Source: a virus
DNA: 40,392 bases
Virus record (IMG/VR): IMGVR_UViG_3300044691_000286
Location: 1-40,392 of that record
Direction: 5' to 3' (one strand)
Both the position numbers and the translations under genes were made by a program. This document shows, in pieces, positions 6,194 through 15,279 of the stretch; the first letter of the stretch is position 1; every line of letters begins with the position of its first letter. The notes beneath the pieces are model-generated. The model was not told the DNA's origin. It saw only the letters and a program-made list of their open reading frames with translations, and ran no database searches.

Positions 6194-6415
6194 CTAGACG
6201 ACAGTCGGCTTGGCGATGGTCACCGGCTCGTGGTTGGCGACCGTCGCCACGGCCGCCGGCGTCAGGATCGCCGACGCGGCCGCCAGGATGGCAGCCACCG
6301 TGCCCGCGTCGACGTGCACGTGAAAGATTGCCAGGATACCCAGCACCGTTGGCGCGGGCAGCTGGGCTAGCACCGCGGCGACGGCCTTGCGGTAACGAGC
6401 GAGGGTGGTGAACAC
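6194..6415 (-). CDS. Holin
   Basis: 73 aa, GTG at 6415 with GGGAGG upstream. The protein opens with a short basic stretch (TLARYRKAVAAVLAQLP), then two hydrophobic segments at about 23-37 (TVLGILAIFHVHV, containing His) and 40-60 (TVAAILAAASAILTPAAVATV), and a short polar C-terminus. The L-T-P turn followed by a final strand-like end is typical of small two-helix actinophage holins next to the endolysin. It would form lesions in the inner membrane at the end of infection. The open frame reaches further upstream, but the start is set by the ribosome-binding site. Confidence 0.75.
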   Translation of the reverse strand: MFTTLARYRKAVAAVLAQLPAPTVLGILAIFHVHVDAGTVAAILAAASAILTPAAVATVANHEPVTIAKPTVV

Positions 6416-6456
6416 GATGGCCTCCCACGTGGGTTGGTTGATGGGGTTGCGGTGGG

Positions 6457-7281
6457 TCACGCGGTGGGGCTCACCGCGACGGTGACTTTGAGGTGTGCCG
6501 CCACGGCCGCGTCCAGTGCGGCAGTGATCTGGTCCGGCGTGATGTCCGGGTTCGACGCCAGCGCGGCGACGGCGGAGATCAATGCCGAGTTCTGGGCCGT
6601 GAGCGCGTCGAGGTGCGCCGCGAGCACGCCGGTGGGTGCGCCGGTTCCCGGGGGCCGAAGCCAGTTTTCGATGTTGGAGAGCCGCGCGTTGTCTTCGGCG
6701 AGAACGTTGTTCACGCTCTTGACGTTGGCACTGGCGGGCGGGTTCGGCCCCCAGCTCACGAGCTTGACGTTGTCGGTCAGTTCCATCTCTGCCACTCCCT
6801 GCGTGTCGACGCCTGGCCACACATCGGCCACGCTGCTGATATCCACGGTCCCTGGCCAGCCGGGTGGCCGGTAGTCAAGCATGTATTGCGTGGCGACCGA
6901 ACCCGCGATGACGCCGGCCGTCTTGCTGGCCGTCGCCACCCAGTAGTGCGGCTCCGCCACACCGCGCGCCCGGAACGCGGCCTGCACCGCAGGCAGCCCG
7001 GTCGTTGGGTTGCGGTTGCAGTAGACGGTGGGGTCCATCCCGACCTTGCGACGGCTGATTACCCAGTCGACCGCTTCCGCCGGAGTGGCGTCGCCCGGTT
7101 CGACGTCGAGCACGTGACCGTCCATCACGCTCGCCTGCGTGGCGATGCGGACCTTGACCGCGTTCGGGAACCGTGCCCAATCCGCGGCCGACCAGGTGTA
7201 TCGGCCGGAGACGTAGCCCGCCACCATCGCTGCGGTGGTCGGGATGTTCGTCGCTGTAACGCTGTCGTACATCGTGCGCAT
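6457..7281 (-). CDS. Endolysin-like glycoside hydrolase
   Basis: 274 aa, ATG with GGGAGG 5 bases upstream. The N-terminal 175 residues resemble glycoside-hydrolase (GH25-like or DUF1906-like) domains of actinophage lysins: MYDSVTATNIP, MVAGYVSGRYTW, the acidic strand VLDVEPGDATPAEAVDWV, TVYCNR, HYWVAT and a late QYMLDY. The C-terminal part (about 190-274) is helical with repeated Leu/Ala and may be a cell-wall or oligomerisation module. No signal peptide, so release would depend on the holin encoded next. The catalytic residues are assigned only by resemblance (the Asp/Glu in DVEPG). Confidence 0.6.
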   Translation of the reverse strand: MRTMYDSVTATNIPTTAAMVAGYVSGRYTWSAADWARFPNAVKVRIATQASVMDGHVLDVEPGDATPAEAVDWVISRRKVGMDPTVYCNRNPTTGLPAVQAAFRARGVAEPHYWVATASKTAGVIAGSVATQYMLDYRPPGWPGTVDISSVADVWPGVDTQGVAEMELTDNVKLVSWGPNPPASANVKSVNNVLAEDNARLSNIENWLRPPGTGAPTGVLAAHLDALTAQNSALISAVAALASNPDITPDQITAALDAAVAAHLKVTVAVSPTA

Positions 7282-7290
7282 GTCGCCTCC

Positions 7291-8031
7291 CTAAGGCTGG
7301 GTTGCGGAGCAGTTGCTGTCGGGGGTGCTGGCTGGGAACTGCGTGCTGTCGCTGTAGGACACCACGTAGGTGCACGAGCCTGGCACCAGGACGCCTGCGC
7401 TGTACTGACCGATGAACATGGCCGCGACGGGTGCGGGGCCCTTGTCGCCCTGCGGTCCTTGGGGACCGGCGGGCCCGGTGCTGCCGGCAGCACCTGCGGG
7501 ACCGGCTGGTCCCGCAGGGCCTGCGTCGCCCGTGGCACCGGCCGCTCCCGGTTGACCGGCCGGTCCGGTGTTGCCCGTCAGCCCCATCGCACCCAGCACG
7601 CCGGCGGGGCCGGCCGGCCCGGTGTTGCCCGGAGGACCCACCAGTCCGTCCGCGCCGCGCGGGCCCTGCAGACCGTTGACCCCGTTCGTGCCGGCCGGCC
7701 CCGGTTCCGGAGCGGGCTGGGGGTTGGCCTTGACAGCGTCTGCCTCGTTGCACGCGGATGCCGACAGGCCGCCGCGGTCCGGCTGACCGCAGGCTGCCTT
7801 GACGCGGTCAGCTAGCGACTGCGCTTGCGCGTTACTGGTGTCGGCGCGCCCGTTGGCCGTGTCGGCGGAGACCTGCGCTGTGTTGGCGCGGTGCGTGGTG
7901 ACGAACAGGATGATGGTGATCAGCACCACCAGAACCACACCGATGGCGGTGCCGGCGATGGCGGGCCACTTCGGCATGAGAATGGCAGGCGGCGGGCCGA
8001 ATCCGGTCGACTGCTCCGTGTGGTTATCCAT
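7291..8031 (-). CDS. Membrane-anchored protein with collagen-like Gly-X-Y repeats
   Basis: 246 aa from the ATG at 8031, which overlaps the TAA of the preceding gene. Residues about 20-45 form a transmembrane helix ([15 protein letters not shown]). A helical stalk with a Cys pair ([15 protein letters not shown]) follows, then about 100 residues of uninterrupted Gly-X-Y triplets ([30 protein letters not shown]), then a C-terminal head with two Cys ([13 protein letters not shown]). Collagen-like triplets in phages usually form trimeric fibres in tail or capsid proteins; an N-terminal membrane helix is unusual. Its place between tail and lysis genes leaves both a virion fibre and a membrane role open. 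Confidence 0.75.
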   Translation of the reverse strand: MDNHTEQSTGFGPPPAILMPKWPAIAGTAIGVVLVVLITIILFVTTHRANTAQVSADTANGRADTSNAQAQSLADRVKAACGQPDRGGLSASACNEADAVKANPQPAPEPGPAGTNGVNGLQGPRGADGLVGPPGNTGPAGPAGVLGAMGLTGNTGPAGQPGAAGATGDAGPAGPAGPAGAAGSTGPAGPQGPQGDKGPAPVAAMFIGQYSAGVLVPGSCTYVVSYSDSTQFPASTPDSNCSATQP

Positions 8032-8344
8032 GCTGGGTCCCAAGCTGTCGTGTCAGCACACTGGCCAGTTCTTCCGCCGCGAAGCGTCGTTTTCGTTCGC
8101 CGTCGAGTTCGCCCTGTAGCTTGTCGAACGCCGTCTGTAGCCGGTCCATGCGGGCTGTGAGCTGCACCAGGTCTTCGTCCGCGGCACGCAATACCGCATC
8201 GTATCTCTCCCCGCGTGCCTTTGCCTCGCTGTTGGCGCGACGGATGGACGCAGTCCACTGGACACCCATGACCAGGATCACCACGAGCAGCAGACCAGAC
8301 ACTCCGAATTGCGCAAGCGAGCCGATCGTGTCGCCCATGGTCAC
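8024..8344 (-). CDS. Small membrane protein with coiled-coil tail
   Basis: 106 aa, GTG at 8344 (an ATG at 8338 is also possible), GGCGGG upstream. Residues about 10-30 are one hydrophobic helix ([16 protein letters not shown]); the rest is a long charged helix ([31 protein letters not shown]). One helix plus a coiled coil just ahead of the lysin resembles single-span holin-like or spanin-like accessory proteins, but the clearer holin is at 6194. The last codons overlap the start of the collagen-like gene. Confidence 0.7.
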   Translation of the reverse strand: MTMGDTIGSLAQFGVSGLLLVVILVMGVQWTASIRRANSEAKARGERYDAVLRAADEDLVQLTARMDRLQTAFDKLQGELDGERKRRFAAEELASVLTRQLGTQHG

Positions 8345-8360
8345 CCCGCCTATTCTTTAT

Positions 8361-9137
8361 CTAGTGAAGCGACGGTAGCAAATCATAGAACCCTTTGGAC
8401 ACGCCGTTGGCTACGGTGGTGAAACCCTGGACAGTTAGTGAAGTGCCAGTAGGTGCATAGAGAAACACCTCAGCTTTGAGACGGTTTCCCATGTTCGCCG
8501 CGGACAGCAATACCATTCGCTCGAATATCTCAACATCAAAAACATTTGTGCTGATAGAAAAGTTCTGGTCACTCGACTCGTACAGAGTAGCGCCACTGTT
8601 CCCGTCCGAAATACGCAACCATGCCACTGCGGTGGCCGTGGTTGCGCCGTTGGTAAACCGCAAGCGCATAGCTGCGTGCCAGCACGGATTATAGGCGAAC
8701 GATGTCCCGCCACCCACGACAAGAGCGGTGCCCCGTGTGGTGGGCAGCGACGGCCCCGCACTCTCGTACCCGGATAGTGTGAAAGCCAGTGTCGGATTCG
8801 ACAGACCGTAGCCCGCCGCTTCATCCGTGGTGTACACCGACGTGCCCGCCAAGTCCCGAAGAACCATGATCTGCTTACTGCCGTACATAGCATTGCCCGG
8901 CTGGATAGCCATCGCAGCAACGCCAGTGTCAAATCGTACTGTCGTGTCGGTCATCGGCAGCCCCGTGGCAGGATTGACCACGGTCGGGTCCGGTTTGATG
9001 GTGAACGAACCGGCGGGACCAGCCGAGAACGGAAACTTCGATTGTCGGCCTAATTCGTCGATAGCCTGATCCTGGGCTTTGAATTTACTAACAATGGCGC
9101 CGCCGTCACCGAGACTGACATCAGGCGTGTTCACCAT
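8361..9137 (-). CDS. Minor tail protein (distal, probably host-contacting)
   Basis: 258 aa, start ATG overlapping the TGA of the preceding gene (ATGA). The N-terminal 40 residues (DVSLGDGGAIVSKFKAQDQA) look like a tail attachment helix of fibre proteins; the remainder is beta-rich (TVRFDTGVAAM, TSVYTTDEAAGYG, TATAVAWLRISDGNSG, FDVEIFERMVLLSAANMGN). It is the last gene of the tail block. By eye its base composition is more AT-rich than its neighbours (for example 8510-8580), as often seen in exchanged receptor-binding modules. No enzyme motif seen. Confidence 0.65.
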   Translation of the reverse strand: MVNTPDVSLGDGGAIVSKFKAQDQAIDELGRQSKFPFSAGPAGSFTIKPDPTVVNPATGLPMTDTTVRFDTGVAAMAIQPGNAMYGSKQIMVLRDLAGTSVYTTDEAAGYGLSNPTLAFTLSGYESAGPSLPTTRGTALVVGGGTSFAYNPCWHAAMRLRFTNGATTATAVAWLRISDGNSGATLYESSDQNFSISTNVFDVEIFERMVLLSAANMGNRLKAEVFLYAPTGTSLTVQGFTTVANGVSKGFYDLLPSLH

Positions 9138-10348
9138 CAGAATGCCCCTCTCGCGTCAAGCGCGTGCGTGATAGTGTTGGAATCGCTTCCGTTGCCGAAA
9201 CCGAGGATGCGGACGGAATACAGACCGCTAGGAATCCACGGATGCCCGATCACATTGTACGACGCGAAGTAACCCGGGTCGTACGACCCGAGCGGAGACG
9301 TGGCGTCCGCACGCACCTGCGGTTTCCAGGTCTCCACCGCCTTGCTGTACAACGCCAAGTCGGCGACGGCATACGAGTTCAGCAGTGCAGTGTCCGAAGT
9401 GGACGAATGGGCGCTGTCCACATAGTCCAAGATGGGCCACCCGTTCGTCACCAAGGCGCTGTTGCTGGCATACCCCGCCAGTTGGGCGGACTCGTTGCCC
9501 GCTCCCTTGACCCATGCCGTCGTGGCCACATTGGACCCGTCGGCATCGAACGGCAGCGCCTGGATTGACGACATGTAGTCGAACGTCACCGCGCCGCCAG
9601 CTTGCTGGATATACGGCTGGCCGACGGCCATGCGGTACCGGATGAACCGGCCACTCCCCGGCACGCTCACTAGGTATGGCGCGAAGTCCACATCGGGGCC
9701 ACCGTCTACTTGGGTGAGTTCGGTGAGCCGCTGCCCGGCTGCGGCCAGGTCGTACCCGTTGTACGTCCTGGTGTTCGTCCCGGCGCCGCTGTCCGCCGGC
9801 ACATCGACGGGCAGCGCCGCGCCGGCACGCCCCGTGTAGCCCACGGCTGTACGCACGATGTCCGCCGCGATATCCCAGAGCTGCCCGGTGAACGTAACGT
9901 TCGCCGTCGCGCTTGTGATCAGTGTCGTGTCCGGGTTGTACGCCAGGCTGTGCAGGTTGCGCCGGTTCAGCAATGACCAAAAGCTGCCAAAGCTGACCTG
10001 CACCGACCCTGCGGAGTCGTCGACGGGGTACGAGGTGATCGGGCCTGCTGCGCAGACGTACGTGCCCCACAGAACGGCGATCGAGAATCGCCAGGGAATC
10101 ATCAGCGCGCGCAGTGCGCGCGGGTCCGCGGCCCACGCCGTGCCTTGGGACTGCAGCGGCATAATTACTTGCCCGGCACTGCTGGTGTTGATCAGTCGGG
10201 CCCACGTCGGTGGCGCACTGATCGGCAGTTCGGCGGGACCGAGCACACGACCGCTCGTGGTGTCGAACACCAGGACCGTGTACCCCGGGACCGGCGTACC
10301 GATCGGTCCCGGGGCCGTGGATAGCGCTAGCGCGCGGCGGAAGGCCAC
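9137..10348 (-). CDS. Minor tail protein, probable tail-hub / baseplate component
   Basis: 403 aa, GTG start. It follows the tape-measure and distal-tail-like genes, where siphoviruses encode hub (Tal-like) proteins. Features include GYTVLVFDTTSGRVLGPAELP near the N-terminus, SAPPTWARLINTSSAGQV (a fold also seen in hub proteins), RWFS-like IPWRFSIAVLWGTYV, a middle SFWSLLNRRNLHS and a C-terminal domain with FDYMSSIQALPFDADGSNVA. No lysozyme or peptidase motif seen. It would close or open the tail tube at the tip. Confidence 0.65.
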   Translation of the reverse strand: MAFRRALALSTAPGPIGTPVPGYTVLVFDTTSGRVLGPAELPISAPPTWARLINTSSAGQVIMPLQSQGTAWAADPRALRALMIPWRFSIAVLWGTYVCAAGPITSYPVDDSAGSVQVSFGSFWSLLNRRNLHSLAYNPDTTLITSATANVTFTGQLWDIAADIVRTAVGYTGRAGAALPVDVPADSGAGTNTRTYNGYDLAAAGQRLTELTQVDGGPDVDFAPYLVSVPGSGRFIRYRMAVGQPYIQQAGGAVTFDYMSSIQALPFDADGSNVATTAWVKGAGNESAQLAGYASNSALVTNGWPILDYVDSAHSSTSDTALLNSYAVADLALYSKAVETWKPQVRADATSPLGSYDPGYFASYNVIGHPWIPSGLYSVRILGFGNGSDSNTITHALDARGAF

Positions 10349-10351
10349 GAC

Positions 10352-11497
10352 TCACACGTCCGTGATCAGGCTTGCCGGGCCGAGCCTGGTGACCTTGAAG
10401 TACGAGCGGCCGGTGGCGTCCGCCTTGGAGTCCAAACCTCCGGTACCCGACAATCGGGAGAACGTGCCCACGAAGTTACGGGTAGTCGTCGCGGTCGGTT
10501 TGAGCAGGAACTTGTACGTCTTGACCAGTGGCTGGTTGATCGGCTCGTTCTGGATATCGTCCTCAAGCTGGATTGCGCCGGAGACGTTGGTGTCCCGGAT
10601 GCGGATCTTGAACACGTCGGTGCCAATGGACAACTGGTGCGCGAAGCCCCATTCGATTTCATAGGCTTGGCCATTGACGACCGGGAAGTTGCCGGTGCCC
10701 GTGGCGGTCAGGATCTCGGTGCCGCTCGAGGTGGTGGCCAGCGTGGTGCCGGTGACGTAGCGGTTGCCGCCGACGACGACGGTCGCGCTGTCGGCATAGG
10801 TCAGGATGGTGACCCAGCCGGTGCCGTCTTTCCACCGATCGAGCGTGGTGCCCGTGTCGCGCAGCTCGCCGTCGCGGAAACCCACATCGGCGAGCAGGTC
10901 ACCGGCCCCTGTGTCCATAAACCGGCGCACGGTGCCGTTCAACGCGGCGGACTTGCGCATCAGGGTGATGTTGCCGCCCACGATGGTGGTCGCCAGCGCA
11001 TTGACACGCACCGCGGCGATCAGCAGGCAGCCAGCCGGGATGGTGGGCAGCACCGGGCTGGCAGCGGGCGTCCCGTCGATGAACTCGACGTCACCGCCGA
11101 GCGGACCGGGATCGCTCAGCGCGGTGTCCCGGACACGCAGCACGAGCGCGTCCAGCCGCGGGTTGGTGGCGTTCGCGTCGGACGCGACGGGGTGCACGAT
11201 GGACGTCGAGTACGCCACGTACACGGCGTTGCCCGCGCGGTTGACCACGGCACTGCCGGGGTACACCTGGACGCTCAACGAAGGACTGGCTTCCGGGAGC
11301 ACGTAAAAGTCGGTGAGGATACCGGCGGTGCTCGTGCTGCCGATGACACCACCGCGCCACGTCTGCATCGGGACAGGGCTGGCAACCTGCGGGTTAGCCT
11401 GCGTAAGGAAGGCCCCGTCGTGTTGCCTGCCCTCGAGCGCGGTGTTCTGTGACTGCAGTGTCCACGCGCCATCGATCACGGCGGGAGTGTTCGTCAT
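10352..11497 (-). CDS. Minor tail / baseplate protein
   Basis: 381 aa, ATG with GAGAGGGCG 6 bases upstream. The first half has the pattern of actinophage upper-baseplate proteins: GAWTLQSQNTALEGRQHDGAF, a SLSVQVYPGSAVVNR turn, VYVAYSTSIVHPV, then LDALVLRVRDTALSD and PTIPAGCLLIAAVRV. That order (a Leu-Asp-Ala-Leu-Val-Leu-Arg strand followed by a PAGxxLLA motif) is common in phage fibre-attachment proteins. The second half (about 200-381) is a beta-sandwich-like module that may bind carbohydrate. Same operon as both neighbours, with gaps of 3-12 bases. Confidence 0.65.
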   Translation of the reverse strand: MTNTPAVIDGAWTLQSQNTALEGRQHDGAFLTQANPQVASPVPMQTWRGGVIGSTSTAGILTDFYVLPEASPSLSVQVYPGSAVVNRAGNAVYVAYSTSIVHPVASDANATNPRLDALVLRVRDTALSDPGPLGGDVEFIDGTPAASPVLPTIPAGCLLIAAVRVNALATTIVGGNITLMRKSAALNGTVRRFMDTGAGDLLADVGFRDGELRDTGTTLDRWKDGTGWVTILTYADSATVVVGGNRYVTGTTLATTSSGTEILTATGTGNFPVVNGQAYEIEWGFAHQLSIGTDVFKIRIRDTNVSGAIQLEDDIQNEPINQPLVKTYKFLLKPTATTTRNFVGTFSRLSGTGGLDSKADATGRSYFKVTRLGPASLITDV

Positions 11498-11509
11498 CGG
11501 TCGCCCTCT

Positions 11510-12382
11510 CTACCAATTCGCATTCGACCAGGCGGCCGATAGTGCGCCTGTGCCGCCGGACGCGCCCAACGCGACGGTCACCGAGCTGCCAGGCAGGATC
11601 GGGAACCATTGGGCGGATGTGAGCAACGTGAATCGATCGCTGCCATTGAGCTGCACGTACCTGTTCGCCGGGTCCGTACTGATCACCAGGCTATCGCTAG
11701 CCCCCAGCGAGGCACCGTACGAGATCATCTGACCTGCAGTGCTCGTGATGGTCGGCAACGTCAGCGGCCCCGTGAGCGTGAACACAGGCCAGCTCACAGC
11801 CGTTCCCGTGTTGGCCATGGTGAAACTACCGGAGCTCGCGGTGCTACCCCAGTTAAGACCGCCACCGGTCGACCAGTTAAGACCGCCACCGGTCGACCAG
11901 TCCAGGCCGTTGTTGAAGATCGGCAGGCCCGTGCTGGCGGTCTGCACAGCCGCGTCCTGGTACCGGCCGTCGGCCGCCCACACGCTGAATGTCCACTGGA
12001 ACAGGTACGGATTCCCGCCGAACGACACTTTCGTCTCCGACGCGAGTTCGACCAGGATGGTCCGGGCGTTGATCCCGTCATCGATGGTGAGCACCTGCTG
12101 CCCGCCGTCCGGAAACGCGCGTGCGAGCAGGTCCCGCGCCTGCCGGGCCGTAAGCCTGCCTTGCGTGGAGCACCACCCTGTCAGCGTGACCGTACGCGAG
12201 TCTCGGAAGGACGGTGCGCGGTTGCTGCCGTCGGCGTACGGCTTGGGGCTTGTGCGCATGCGGGGGGCTGGCATGTTGAGAGCGTCCTGTGTGGACACCC
12301 CCCACATGGCGTTGTTGTCGTCCAGCACCCCCGCGTTCCACCCGTTGATGGTGTACGTCGGGTAGGTCAGCACACTGGGCAT
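11510..12382 (-). CDS. Distal tail (Dit-like) / minor tail protein
   Basis: 290 aa, ATG with GAGGGG upstream, directly after the tape measure as expected for Dit. The N-terminal half has the belt-domain look: NGWNAGVLDDNNAMWGVSTQ, RDSRTVTLTGWCSTQGRLTARQARDLL, QQVLTIDDGINART, LFQWTFSVWAADGRYQDA. Residues about 155-175 contain a short in-frame tandem duplication (LNWSTGGG twice, see repeat at 11851). The C-terminus (TSAQWFPILPGSSVTVALGA) is the typical end of a galectin-like Dit domain. It would form the ring joining tail tube and tip. Confidence 0.75.
   Translation of the reverse strand: MPSVLTYPTYTINGWNAGVLDDNNAMWGVSTQDALNMPAPRMRTSPKPYADGSNRAPSFRDSRTVTLTGWCSTQGRLTARQARDLLARAFPDGGQQVLTIDDGINARTILVELASETKVSFGGNPYLFQWTFSVWAADGRYQDAAVQTASTGLPIFNNGLDWSTGGGLNWSTGGGLNWGSTASSGSFTMANTGTAVSWPVFTLTGPLTLPTITSTAGQMISYGASLGASDSLVISTDPANRYVQLNGSDRFTLLTSAQWFPILPGSSVTVALGASGGTGALSAAWSNANW
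11851..11900 (-). repeat. 24-bp in-frame tandem duplication in the Dit-like gene
   Basis: Two exact 24-bp units (AGTTAAGACCGCCACCGGTC plus GACC) in tandem at 11851-11874 and 11875-11898, encoding WSTGGGLN twice on the minus strand. Being a multiple of 3 it keeps the frame. A third, degenerate unit (CTGGACTGGTCGACC, LDWSTGGG) precedes it in the protein, pointing to repeated slippage in a surface loop. Confidence 0.85.
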
Positions 12383-12392
12383 CGTCGTCCCC

Positions 12393-15269
12393 TCACGGTG
12401 TGCGAAGTGCCCATTGCACTTCGGCGGAAACGAGCTGGGCCGTGTCGCTCGAACTTGCTCCGGCGGGGGGGTAGACGTTGATGATCACGTTCGGAGCCTG
12501 GGTCGTCGTACCCATCATCGGCGACCCGCCGCCACCACTCGACCCGCTGGGTGCGGGCATGAGCTGGTTGGCGGCCGCCAACAACTCCCGTGACCTGGTG
12601 CTGCTGTCCAAGGGCATGAACAGCTCGGGCACCTTGGCGTCGCCCGCCCACTTCATGTCGCCCGGCTGCACCACCTGCGCACCGAAGAGCTGGTTGGCAG
12701 CAGTTGCCATGGGCAGCCCGCCGCCAGCGAAGCCGAGATTCTTCCCGTTCGCGCCGTAGAGGTTGCCGGCTGCGTTCATCGAACCACGGCCGCCGGTGCC
12801 AACGCCGACGTTCTGGTAGCCACCGACCGTCTGGATGTGGATATAGGCAACCTGGCCGTTGGCATACCGGACGATCCCGTTGATAGCGTCCAACGCCGCC
12901 TGGGTCTGCCCGTCGATAACGATCTGCTTGCCATTGGGAAGCTGGTACACCGCCTGCCCGACTTTGTTGATCGTGACCTTGAGCCCGTCCGCCTGTGCTT
13001 CAGTCACCGACATCTTGCCTATGGTATCCTGCAACGATTGTGGCAAATTGCCCTTGAAACCCTCGGCAAGCTGAACCGCCATCGAGTTTTGCGCGCGCAA
13101 ACCGTCGGTGAGTTTGCCGGCCGCCGTGTTCGCGGTGCTGTTCGCCTGTGCCGCTGCGCCGGCTGCTTTCTCCTCCGCCGCGAATGCCTGCTCTACCTGC
13201 AGCAGCGCCTTTGCCTTCTGGTCCTCTGTGGACTTCGCGTTGGCGTTCACCTTGTTGTAGTTGTCCTGCGCCGTATCGGCGCTCTGGACGGCGCCACGGA
13301 GGGCCAGGTTCGCGTCCTGACTGGCGTAGGTCGCTTGCGTGGCAGCGTTTGTGGCGTCTCGGTTAGCCACCTGGGCCTGTGTCAGCCCGGTAAGACTGGC
13401 CTCCGACAGCGCATACGCAGCGTTCGCGTCCGCCTGTGCTTTGACCTGTTCACCGACCGCGCCCGTACCGTTGAACAATGCCTGCAACTGCTGCTTCTGG
13501 GCATCTGTGAGCTTTTGCACGGAGTTGGCGCCAACGTTGTTGGCGTCAGCAGCGCCGACCTGTGTCATGCCGTAGCCGTAGACCTTGGTCTTGACATCGT
13601 CGTACGTGCCGCCGTTTTGCAGCAGCTGGGCATTGAGGCTCTGCAGCCCCTTGACCGAATCCTGACTCAAGCCGGACTGCTTGCCGATCGCCGCGATGGC
13701 GCCGTTGGACTGGTCGGTCAACGACTTCATGGCACCAGCGTTGCCTTGGATAGCAAGCTGCGACACGGCCAGCGTGCCGCCGAAAACTGCCAGGTTCGAC
13801 GCGGCATTCTTATCCGCCAGAGCTTTGTTGTTCGCCGCCGTCGTGGCGTCGCCCATGGTGCCGCTGTCCTGGCGTAGGGCATCAGTGAGCTGCAAGACGT
13901 TCTGCTTGTGCTCGGCTACCTTCTCCGCTGCCTTCTGCTGCGCCTCGCCAAACTGCTGCAGCAGCAGCGATCCGCCGATCATCGCCAAACCCAGTGGGTT
14001 GAAACCAGAATCCACAATGGAGCTGAGACCGGCCTTGAACTTGCTCGTGCCGTTCTTGTCGGCGTTCTCCATCGCCGTGCCGAATGGGGTTGTTTTCTTG
14101 CCAGCCGCATCGACACTGCCTGCGAACGCGTTGAGCCCAAAACCGGTCGCGCCGAGGTTCGTGCCGAACAGCTTCGCCACCGTGTTGACCGCACCCAGCG
14201 ACCCGGCAGCGTTGCCTAGCGGACCCGCCCACGCGCCCAACCCGGACGCCACACCGCCGATGATACCCAGCATGCCGCCGAACGTGCCGATGAACCCGGA
14301 CGACGCACCCTGCAGCGCAGGCATCCCGTTCGTGGTCAGCGTGGTGATGACACCCTCGACCTGGCCTAGCGCCGCGCGGAACTGCGGTAGCACCGCATTC
14401 CCGCCGTTGGTCAGGTTGGCGAGCAGCGTCCCTAGCCAGCCCGTCAGGTCCCGGACGATCCCGCCGGTGGTCTGCATGGCCTGGTTGGACGCGTCGGCGC
14501 CCTTGGCCATGTTCGTGAACATGTCGCCGACGCCGGCGCCGGTCTGCTCCATAAGCGACTGGAAACCCTGTAGCGGACCTTGGCTGTTTCGCACCGCTGT
14601 GAGCACGCCCGGCATGGCGTTCTCGGCGAAGTCGGTCACCGACGTGGTAAGCACCTTGACCGCGGGCACCGAATCAGCCATAGCCAACTGGATCTGGGGT
14701 GCCAGCCGATCGAAGCTCGCACCCAGGTCACTGGCGGCCGTGTTGAACGGCCCCTGCATGACCTGGGCCATGCCGCTCACCGAATCGGTGACGTGGTTCT
14801 GCAGGCCCGTCCACGACTTCGCCAGTTGATCGTTCGAACCGATCGTCTTCGCGGCGATGCCGATGAACAGAGCGGGAAGCAGCGCGAACGAGGCGCCGAT
14901 AGCCAACGCGCTGGCGGCAGCCACAGCAGGCAGACCGGCGAACATGCCCGCGAACGCGAGCACCGAAAAACCGCTCTGGGTTTGGACAGCCTTCTGAACC
15001 GACTTGTCTTTGTTGATCTCGTCGGAGGCGCCCTTTGCGTACGCCTTGCCAGAGTCCTCGCCGGACTTTTTGGCGGCAGCCTTGGACTTCCCGCCTTTGT
15101 CGATGCCCTCCGCCATGCCTTTATCGACGGACGCACCTAGATTTTTGCTGTCGTCTTCAAGACCCGCGGCTGACGCCTTGACCTTCTCCCGCGTCGACGC
15201 CATCGTCTCGTCGACGTTGGTGGTGATGTCGATATACGCCTTTGCTACGCGGATACCATCGTCGGCCAC
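12393..15269 (-). CDS. Tape measure protein
   Basis: 958 aa, the longest structural gene; GTG start with GAGGGG upstream. The N-terminus (AKAYIDITTNVDETMASTREK) and following Ala/Lys-rich helices are typical. Residues about 95-140 hold hydrophobic helices (LAFAGMFAGLPAVAAASALAI, ALLPALFIGIA), with another around 325-350 (FIGTFGGMLGIIGGVASGLG). The middle is a long Gln/Ala/Asn-rich coiled coil. The C-terminus has a glycine-rich region and GDAKVPELFMP, a conserved end in actinophage tape measures. Its length sets tail length; by the usual rule of about 0.15 nm per residue it predicts a tail of roughly 140 nm. No peptidase or lysozyme motif recognised. Confidence 0.93.
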   Translation of the reverse strand: MADDGIRVAKAYIDITTNVDETMASTREKVKASAAGLEDDSKNLGASVDKGMAEGIDKGGKSKAAAKKSGEDSGKAYAKGASDEINKDKSVQKAVQTQSGFSVLAFAGMFAGLPAVAAASALAIGASFALLPALFIGIAAKTIGSNDQLAKSWTGLQNHVTDSVSGMAQVMQGPFNTAASDLGASFDRLAPQIQLAMADSVPAVKVLTTSVTDFAENAMPGVLTAVRNSQGPLQGFQSLMEQTGAGVGDMFTNMAKGADASNQAMQTTGGIVRDLTGWLGTLLANLTNGGNAVLPQFRAALGQVEGVITTLTTNGMPALQGASSGFIGTFGGMLGIIGGVASGLGAWAGPLGNAAGSLGAVNTVAKLFGTNLGATGFGLNAFAGSVDAAGKKTTPFGTAMENADKNGTSKFKAGLSSIVDSGFNPLGLAMIGGSLLLQQFGEAQQKAAEKVAEHKQNVLQLTDALRQDSGTMGDATTAANNKALADKNAASNLAVFGGTLAVSQLAIQGNAGAMKSLTDQSNGAIAAIGKQSGLSQDSVKGLQSLNAQLLQNGGTYDDVKTKVYGYGMTQVGAADANNVGANSVQKLTDAQKQQLQALFNGTGAVGEQVKAQADANAAYALSEASLTGLTQAQVANRDATNAATQATYASQDANLALRGAVQSADTAQDNYNKVNANAKSTEDQKAKALLQVEQAFAAEEKAAGAAAQANSTANTAAGKLTDGLRAQNSMAVQLAEGFKGNLPQSLQDTIGKMSVTEAQADGLKVTINKVGQAVYQLPNGKQIVIDGQTQAALDAINGIVRYANGQVAYIHIQTVGGYQNVGVGTGGRGSMNAAGNLYGANGKNLGFAGGGLPMATAANQLFGAQVVQPGDMKWAGDAKVPELFMPLDSSTRSRELLAAANQLMPAPSGSSGGGGSPMMGTTTQAPNVIINVYPPAGASSSDTAQLVSAEVQWALRTP

Positions 15270-15279
15270 AGTCCACCCC

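Noticed and set aside
6493-7815. 440-codon plus-strand open frame opposite the lysin and collagen-like genes
   Set aside because: Shadow frame; low-complexity Arg/Gly/Val sequence and no start signal.
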